Shown here: in pieces, positions 5,385-9,733 of the stretch
Layout of the letters: every line of letters begins with the position of its first letter
Position numbering within the stretch: the first letter of the stretch is position 1
Assembly (NCBI GenBank): GCA_944385195.1
Contig: CALWWH010000109.1
Span: forward strand, 1-9,733
DNA: 9,733 bases
Direction of reading: 5' to 3'
Source: an uncultured Oscillospiraceae bacterium
GTDB taxonomy: Bacteria > Bacillota > Clostridia > Oscillospirales > Oscillospiraceae
Translations under genes and position numbers: made by a program
Notes under the pieces: model-generated
What the model saw: only the letters and a program-made list of their open reading frames with translations
Databases searched by the model: none
Told to the model about the DNA's origin: nothing

Positions 5385-6856
5385 TGCGCAGAATACGAAA
5401 CCTGATCATCTCATTGCTTCTGGTGCTCCTCCTCGCCGTGGCTGCCTTCCTGGTACTGCGGGACAAGGATGAGAGCCAAACCCAGGAGCAGACCCCGGCT
5501 CAGACCAGCGTCTACAGTGTTGATTCCAGCGCTCTGACGGGTATGAGCTGGACTTGGGAGGGCGGCTCCCACTCTCTTGTCAAAAAAGACAAGCTCTGGA
5601 CCAGCGGCAGCAATCCCGAAGCGCCAGTAGACCAGGCAAATGCGGCCTCCTTGGCGACCTTGGCCAGCAGCGTGGACTACAAAAACGCTCTGGACGAGAC
5701 CGCTGTCCCCGCCGAGTTCGGCTTTGACGCACCACGTCTGACGCTGCGGCTCTACCTGGGGGACGTAACCGTTGATTTGGAAATTGGTATGCGCAACGAC
5801 TTCGCTGGCGGCGACTATCTGCGCTACCAGGGCAAGATCTACCTGATCGATACCGCTCTCTACGACACATTTGCCGTAGGTCTGGAGGACCTGGTGCCCC
5901 AGGACGTGCTGCCCCAGCTGGCCTCCAGCGATGTCAAAACCCTGACCTTGACCACGGCCGAGGGCTCCCGTACCGTCTACCAGCCGGAGTATATCGAAGG
6001 GGCGCCTCGCAGTGACTTTTACAATTGGTATGAGCTGGAGTCTGAGACTCCGGTTTCCAGCGCCGCTGTGGGCAAGGTGGTTGCGCCTGTCACCAGTCTT
6101 GCGTGGGTGGACTGTGTGGCCTATCAGCCTGCAGACCTCTCTGTCTATGGCCTGGATGACCCGGTCATGACCGCAGCGTACCAGTATGAGACCACCGATG
6201 AGTCCGGCGCGACCACGCAAGGGGAGATTACCCTGCTCATTGGCGACTATACCGAGGAGGAAGAGCTCCTGGGCCAAACTGGCGATCTGGATGAGATCGA
6301 GGACCTGGAGGAACAGACCGAGGCGCCGGTTCGCTACGTCTATGCCAAACTTACCGGCTCCGACCTGGTGTACACCCTCAACGCCAGCAAACTGGTGAAC
6401 CTCCAGGAGGCCTTTGAGGCCTATTGGGGTCCAACCACCGTCACCCAGGTGACTTGGGACAGCCTCCGCGCCATGCGGCTGACTGCCGGGGACAACACCG
6501 TCCGATTGGGCATCGACCGCCAGGAGGAGCAGGATGAAGAGGGCAACCCCATCACCAACGTTTTCTACGATGTGGATGGCCGAGCGTCGAGCTATGAGGA
6601 GATCTACGATGTGTTTGAGCAGCTGCGCTCCATGACCGCCGAGGTGCTCGATGAGTTCCAGACCCCCGAGGGCGAGCCGACCCTGGCCATTGAGCTGCAC
6701 CGGGACAGCGATCTGAACACGGTTGTAACTGTGAAGTTTTATCCTTACGACAATAGCTTCTACCTGGTCCAGGCCGACGGCGTGGCGCGGCTCATCGTCA
6801 GCCGCCGTGATGTCCAGGCCCTGGTGGATGCGATTGATACGCTCAAAGACGGCTAA
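5384..6856 (+). CDS. DUF4340 domain membrane-anchored protein
   Basis: This 490-residue protein is the last gene of the operon. A basic start (MRRIRN) and one helix (about residues 7-25) act as a signal anchor. The rest is polar and probably extracytoplasmic. Features typical of DUF4340 proteins next to gldG-like genes are a repeated architecture of beta-rich units with segments such as YGLDDPVMTAAY and KIYLIDTALYDTF. Related phrases, VDLEIGMRN and ITLLIGDYT, suggest two copies of the same fold. An acidic insertion rich in Glu and Asp lies near residues 289-312. A longer frame opens at 5300, but ATG at 5384 overlaps the GldG-like stop (TGATG) and has GGAGG at 5371-5375 with 8-nt spacing. No catalytic motif is visible. 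Its role is inferred only from position: a periplasm-side (cell-wall-side) partner of the ABC complex. Confidence 0.85.
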   Translation: MRRIRNLIISLLLVLLLAVAAFLVLRDKDESQTQEQTPAQTSVYSVDSSALTGMSWTWEGGSHSLVKKDKLWTSGSNPEAPVDQANAASLATLASSVDYKNALDETAVPAEFGFDAPRLTLRLYLGDVTVDLEIGMRNDFAGGDYLRYQGKIYLIDTALYDTFAVGLEDLVPQDVLPQLASSDVKTLTLTTAEGSRTVYQPEYIEGAPRSDFYNWYELESETPVSSAAVGKVVAPVTSLAWVDCVAYQPADLSVYGLDDPVMTAAYQYETTDESGATTQGEITLLIGDYTEEEELLGQTGDLDEIEDLEEQTEAPVRYVYAKLTGSDLVYTLNASKLVNLQEAFEAYWGPTTVTQVTWDSLRAMRLTAGDNTVRLGIDRQEEQDEEGNPITNVFYDVDGRASSYEEIYDVFEQLRSMTAEVLDEFQTPEGEPTLAIELHRDSDLNTVVTVKFYPYDNSFYLVQADGVARLIVSRRDVQALVDAIDTLKDG

Positions 6857-6859
6857 TAT

Positions 6860-6897
6860 AAAGACCTCCTGCTGCGGCCTTGCAGCAGGAGGTCTTT
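6860..6897. terminator. Bidirectional hairpin terminator for the ABC operon and NAPRTase gene
   Basis: A perfect 16-bp stem (6860-6875 with 6882-6897) has the 6-nt loop GGCCTT and starts 3 bases after the operon's stop codon. The stem ends in AAA/TTT pairs. The plus-strand tail is TTTGTGTGTG and the minus-strand tail is TTTATATTAG, so both directions have a modest U-rich end. It closes the four-gene operon and, about 95 bp past its stop codon, the convergent NAPRTase gene. Confidence 0.88.
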
Positions 6898-6990
6898 GTG
6901 TGTGCTCTAAGCTCATAGAGGCAGGGGCTCGATTGTCGACTGTCCGCTCAACGGGGACGCTGCCCAAAAGCAAGGGTGCAGCGGCCCAGT
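6898..6990. other. Short intergenic spacer, 3' region of the NAPRTase gene
   Basis: No gene is seen. On the minus strand, 6983-6974 and 6965-6958 can form an imperfect hairpin (CGCTG and CCC pairing with GGG and CAGCG, 2-nt bulge, 8-nt loop) just after the NAPRTase stop codon. It lacks a U-tract, so it would be a 3'-end stabilising structure at most. Confidence 0.3.
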
Positions 6991-8439
6991 TTATGGTTTG
7001 CTCTGCAGCAGATCCTGCCGCAAGTCCCAGAGCTTTTGAGACAGGTCGACATAATATTTGTGCGGGTTGTCGAAACGCTTTACATCGTCCCAAAGGGTAT
7101 CCACCTGCTGAGCGCAGTAGCTGCGGACCTGATCCAGGGGCGGGCACTGGTAGACCTGCCTGCCGCCCTGGAAGATAGGCACTTGCAGCTCTCGGGCCGT
7201 AAAATCATAGACTTCCTTGGCTTTCCAGGTGTTCTCCGGGTCAAAAATACGCAGATTCCGGCTATCATCGACGGTCTCATCATGAAGCGTCATGTAGTCG
7301 GCGATGGCCTTGCCGGTGCTGTTGCCATAGAAGCGCCAGAGCTTTTTGTAGTGTGGGACAGTGATTTTCTCAACGTTCTCACTGATCTTGATCTTCGGTG
7401 TGATGCTGCCGTCGGCATTTTCCACGGCCACCAGTTTGTACACGCTGCCAAAGACCGGCTCAGAGCGGGCGGTGATCATGCGTTCGCCGACGCCGTAGGC
7501 GTCGATGCGGGCGCCCTGCTCGTCCAGGTCCCGGATCAGATATTCGTCCAGGGAGTTGGAGGCCGTGATGGTGCACTCGGTCCAGCCAGCTTCATCGAGC
7601 ATCTGCCGCGCTTTGCGGGAGAGGTAGGCGATGTCGCCGGAGTCCAGGCGGATGCCGCATTTGCGAATGCCCAGAGGCTTTAAAATCTCGTTGAAGGCCC
7701 GAATGGCGTTGGGAACGCCGGATTTGAGGGTGTTGTAAGTATCCACCAGCAAGGTGGCGTTGGCGGGATAGGTTTTGCAATAAGCGCGGAAGGCATCGAG
7801 CTCGTTGTCAAATATCTGCACCCAGGCATGGGCCATGGTGCCCAGGGCCTTGACGCCGAAGAGCTGATCGGAGATGGTGGTGGCAGTGCCAATGCAGCCG
7901 CCGATGTAAGCCGCGCGGGCGCCGAGCATGGCCCCGTCGCCGCCCTGGGCGCGGCGGGCGCCGAATTCCATGACCGCCCGCCCCTTGGCTGCCCGGCAGA
8001 TGCGGTTGGCCTTGGTGGCGATGAGGCTCTGGTGGTTGGTGGCCAGCAGGAGGTAGGTTTCCAGCAGCTGGGCCTGGATGGCGGGGGCGCGGACGGTGAT
8101 CAGCGGCTCTTTGGGAAAGACCGGAGTGCCCTCGGGCACCGCCCAGACATCGCCGGTGAACTTAAAATTCCGCAGGTAGTCCAAAAAATCCTCGCTGAAC
8201 ATGCCCCGTCCGCGGAGATAATCGATGTCCGCCTCGTCAAAGTGCAGCTCGTTGATGTAGTCTATGACTTGCTCAAGGCCCGCCGCGATGGCAAAGCCGC
8301 CGCCATCAGGCACCCGGCGGAAGAATAGGTCATAGTAAGTGACGCGGTCCTTGTAGCCGTGCAGGAAATAGCCGTTGGCCATGGTCATCTCGTAGAAGTC
8401 AAAGAGCATGGTCAGGTTGAGACCTTTGTTGGTGTTCAT
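6991..8439 (-). CDS. pncB: Nicotinate phosphoribosyltransferase (NAPRTase)
   Basis: This cytoplasmic enzyme joins nicotinate to PRPP to make nicotinate mononucleotide, the entry step of the Preiss-Handler NAD salvage pathway, with ATP hydrolysis. The 482-residue product shows family motifs throughout: LTMLFDFYEMTMANGYF (9-25), the EFGARRAQG active-site segment (158-166), GTMAHAW with His204, likely the phosphorylated histidine, VDTYNTLKSGVPNAI, GIRLDSGD (262-269), ITASNSLDEY and DAYGVGERM. The length matches bacterial NAPRTases of the longer type. A frame extends upstream to 8550, but that part (MEKALSRRRG...) encodes the leader hairpin and has no family similarity. The ATG at 8439 has GGAGG (8451-8447) 7 nt upstream and gives the canonical N-terminus. 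It has its own promoter and leader, and it ends at the bidirectional hairpin near 6860-6897. It lies downstream of asnS on the same strand, probably as a separate transcript. Confidence 0.95.
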   Translation of the reverse strand: MNTNKGLNLTMLFDFYEMTMANGYFLHGYKDRVTYYDLFFRRVPDGGGFAIAAGLEQVIDYINELHFDEADIDYLRGRGMFSEDFLDYLRNFKFTGDVWAVPEGTPVFPKEPLITVRAPAIQAQLLETYLLLATNHQSLIATKANRICRAAKGRAVMEFGARRAQGGDGAMLGARAAYIGGCIGTATTISDQLFGVKALGTMAHAWVQIFDNELDAFRAYCKTYPANATLLVDTYNTLKSGVPNAIRAFNEILKPLGIRKCGIRLDSGDIAYLSRKARQMLDEAGWTECTITASNSLDEYLIRDLDEQGARIDAYGVGERMITARSEPVFGSVYKLVAVENADGSITPKIKISENVEKITVPHYKKLWRFYGNSTGKAIADYMTLHDETVDDSRNLRIFDPENTWKAKEVYDFTARELQVPIFQGGRQVYQCPPLDQVRSYCAQQVDTLWDDVKRFDNPHKYYVDLSQKLWDLRQDLLQSKP

Positions 8440-8546
8440 GGTGTGTCCTCCGTGTGTGTTGGGGGTCCGTTCTGCCGCCTGTGGGCGAAGCGGCCCTCTC
8501 CACCGCAGTGGAAAGAGCGCACCGCGGCGGCGGGAGAGGGCCTTTT
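8440..8546 (-). promoter_or_regulatory. Structured 5' leader of the NAPRTase gene
   Basis: From the predicted start near 8546 the transcript begins AAAAGG and enters a perfect 10-bp stem (8542-8533 with 8501-8492, GGCCCTCTCC pairing GGAGAGGGCC). The stem encloses 31 nt with an inner CCGC/GCGG pairing (8527-8524 with 8506-8503). A small alternative hairpin, TCCAC-TGCG-GTGGA (8512-8499), shares bases with the long stem, so the two are mutually exclusive. Neither has a U-tract on this strand. The segment around the ribosome binding site is CA-rich and looks unstructured. It could simply protect the 5' end of the mRNA or be a switch. I do not recognise either known NAD riboswitch class. Confidence 0.45.
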
Positions 8547-8552
8547 CCATAC

Positions 8553-8581
8553 ATTATAAACTAAAGGTGCCCTCTGCGCAA
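8553..8581 (-). promoter_or_regulatory. Sigma-A-type promoter for the NAPRTase gene
   Basis: On the minus strand, TTGCGC (8581-8576) and a perfect TATAAT (8558-8553) are 17 nt apart. The predicted start is near A8546. The -35 box lies across the loop and arm of the asnS terminator hairpin (8566-8594), so the two signals overlap physically. The -35 matches consensus only in TTG, but the -10 and spacing are ideal. Confidence 0.6.
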
Positions 8582-8594
8582 GGCAGGGGGCACC
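8566..8594 (-). terminator. Intrinsic terminator of asnS
   Basis: A 12-bp stem (8594-8583 with 8577-8566; one G-U type pair) has a 5-nt loop. On the minus strand it is followed by TTTAGTTTATAATG, a T-rich tail. It begins 50 nt past the asnS stop codon. Read on the plus strand it is followed by AAAATTT, which is not a U-tract, so it serves asnS. Confidence 0.8.
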
Positions 8595-8644
8595 AAAATT
8601 TATCGAACTAAATCGTGCACTTTTCTGCGATAAAGTACAAAAGC

Positions 8645-9733
8645 TCAAAGCTCGCAGTTGCCGACGGTGCGGGGGAAGGGGATGACGTCGCGGATGTTGC
8701 CCATGCCGGTGAGGTACATGACGCAGCGCTCAAAGCCCAGGCCGTAGCCGCTGTGGCGGGCGGAGCCATACTTGCGCAGGTCGAGGTAGAAGCCGTAGTC
8801 CTCCTCCTTGAGGCCCAGCTCCTGCATCCGCTGAAGAAGCTTGTCATAGCTGTCCTCACGCTGGGAGCCGCCGATGATCTCGCCGATGCCGGGTACCAGG
8901 CAGTCCATAGCGGCGACGGTCTTGCCGTCCTCGTTGAGCTTCATATAGAAAGCCTTGATCTCCTTGGGGTAGTCGGTGACGAAGACGGGCTTCTGGAAGA
9001 CCTGCTCGGTTAGATAGCGCTCGTGCTCGGTCTGCAAATCGCTGCCCCAGTGGACAGGGTAGTCAAACTCATCGTTGTGCTTCTCCAGCAGGGCGATGGC
9101 GTCGGTGTAGGTGATATGGCCGAACTCGTTTTCCAGCACGTTGTGCAGGCGGTCCAGCAGGCCCTTGTCGATGAAGCTGTTGAAGAATTCCATCTCCTCG
9201 GGGGCGTTGTCCAGCACGTAGCGGATGACGTACTTGAGCATGTCCTCGGCCAGAGCCATGTTGTCGCTCAGGTCGGCGAAGGCCATCTCCGGCTCGATCA
9301 TCCAGAACTCCGCCGCGTGGCGGGTGGTGTTGGAGTTCTCAGCGCGGAAGGTGGGGCCAAAGGTGTAGATGTTTTTGAAGGCCATGGCGTAGGTCTCACC
9401 GTTGAGCTGGCCGGAGACGGTCAGGTTGGTGGGCTTGCCGAAGAAGTCCTGCTTAAAGTCCACCGCACCGTCCTCGGTCATGGGAACCTTGTTCAGGGGC
9501 AGGGTGGTGACCTGGAACATCTCGCCCGCGCCCTCACAGTCCGAGCCGGTGATCAGCGGGGTGTTGACGTAGACGAAGCCGCGCTCCTGGAAGAAGCAGT
9601 GGATGGCGTGGGCGCAGAGGCTGCGGACGCGGAAGACGGCCTGGAAGGTGTTGGTACGGGGACGCAGATGGGGGATGGTGCGCAGGAACTCCAGAGAGTG
9701 GCGCTTCTTCTGCAGGGGGTAGTCCGGGGTGGA
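8645..9733 (-). CDS. asnS: Asparaginyl-tRNA synthetase, N-terminus cut by window edge
   Basis: This class IIb aminoacyl-tRNA synthetase charges tRNA-Asn with asparagine in the cytoplasm. The frame runs open from the right edge to a TGA at 8647-8645, giving 362 visible residues of about 460. The missing roughly 100 residues are mainly the N-terminal OB-fold anticodon-binding domain. The visible part starts at STPDYPLQKKRHSLEFLR, the start of the catalytic domain. It then shows the AsnRS-specific GSDCEGAGEMFQVTT, SGQLNGETYA, motif 2 FRAENSNTTRHAAEFWMIEP, and motif 3 GYGLGFERCVMYLTGMGNIR followed by DVIPFPRT. The motif 2/3 signatures distinguish it from AspRS. It ends with PRTVGNCEL and is followed by its own terminator. 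No internal frameshift is seen. Confidence 0.96.
   Translation of the reverse strand, partial: STPDYPLQKKRHSLEFLRTIPHLRPRTNTFQAVFRVRSLCAHAIHCFFQERGFVYVNTPLITGSDCEGAGEMFQVTTLPLNKVPMTEDGAVDFKQDFFGKPTNLTVSGQLNGETYAMAFKNIYTFGPTFRAENSNTTRHAAEFWMIEPEMAFADLSDNMALAEDMLKYVIRYVLDNAPEEMEFFNSFIDKGLLDRLHNVLENEFGHITYTDAIALLEKHNDEFDYPVHWGSDLQTEHERYLTEQVFQKPVFVTDYPKEIKAFYMKLNEDGKTVAAMDCLVPGIGEIIGGSQREDSYDKLLQRMQELGLKEEDYGFYLDLRKYGSARHSGYGLGFERCVMYLTGMGNIRDVIPFPRTVGNCEL

Noticed and set aside
1935..6856. The cassette as evidence of gliding motility
   Set aside because: Only GldA/F/G-like parts are present. No other gld or spr genes are visible, and the window looks like a Firmicute, where such cassettes occur without gliding.
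5411..7147. Long (578-codon) open frame on the minus strand across the DUF4340 gene
   Set aside because: It is antisense to a gene with clear start, ribosome binding site and family features. The product is low-complexity, rich in G, Q, H, V and L with no recognisable domain, and it runs through the terminator. It is a GC-rich shadow frame.
6807..7683. Plus-strand frames opposite the 3' half of the NAPRTase gene
   Set aside because: They cross the 16-bp terminator or lie wholly antisense to NAPRTase. No ribosome binding site or domain is evident.
8492..8546. The long stem followed by TTTT on the plus strand as a terminator for a plus-strand gene
   Set aside because: No plus-strand gene ends upstream of it; both flanking genes are on the minus strand. 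The loop is 31 nt, long for a terminator.
8440..8550. N-terminal extension of NAPRTase to an upstream ATG at 8550
   Set aside because: The extension encodes the arginine-rich reverse of the leader stem, lacks a ribosome binding site, would start upstream of the predicted transcription start, and is not part of the NAPRTase family.

Overview
This is a 9.7 kb chromosomal window from what looks like a low-AT Firmicute. The genes are GC-rich with strong AGGAGG-type ribosome binding sites, while some intergenic DNA is very AT-rich. The protein set (NatA/GldA-type ABC genes, class II AsnRS, NAPRTase) fits a gut Clostridia member of the Oscillospiraceae/Ruminococcaceae type. That assignment is inferred from style and gene content, not from a marker gene.

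Layout, left to right. (1) 1-684, plus strand: the C-terminal part of a cysteine desulfurase, cut by the window edge. (2) 719-1579, minus strand: an unrecognised two-helix membrane protein, convergent with the desulfurase, with a perfect 13-bp hairpin at the junction. (3) 1580-1934: a 355-bp divergent control region. It holds a good promoter for the membrane protein, a tandem 20-bp AT-rich repeat, an 8-bp-arm palindrome placed like an operator, and a GC-rich island ahead of the next gene. (4) 1935-6856, plus strand: a tightly coupled four-gene operon. It encodes an ABC ATPase (TTG start), an ABC-2 permease, a GldG-like membrane-anchored auxiliary protein and a DUF4340 protein. A 16-bp hairpin closes it. 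(5) 6991-8439, minus strand: nicotinate phosphoribosyltransferase. (6) 8645-9733, minus strand: the C-terminal part of asparaginyl-tRNA synthetase, cut by the right edge.

How the genes work together. The four-gene operon encodes one putative membrane complex. The ATPase would drive the permease. The GldG-like and DUF4340 proteins each carry a large domain probably held outside the membrane by one or two helices. The family resembles GldA/GldF/GldG of gliding Bacteroidetes, but related cassettes also occur in non-gliding bacteria and the substrate is unknown. The membrane protein transcribed away from it shares its control region and may share a regulator. The NAPRTase (NAD salvage), AsnRS and cysteine desulfurase are ordinary housekeeping genes with no visible link to the transporter.

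The most interesting points are the control region at 1633-1884 and the asnS-to-NAPRTase junction, where the NAPRTase promoter -35 box falls in the loop of the asnS terminator. I see no phage, IS element, CRISPR array, tRNA or rRNA. The window is mostly ordinary; its least characterised parts are the transporter cassette and its divergent partner.
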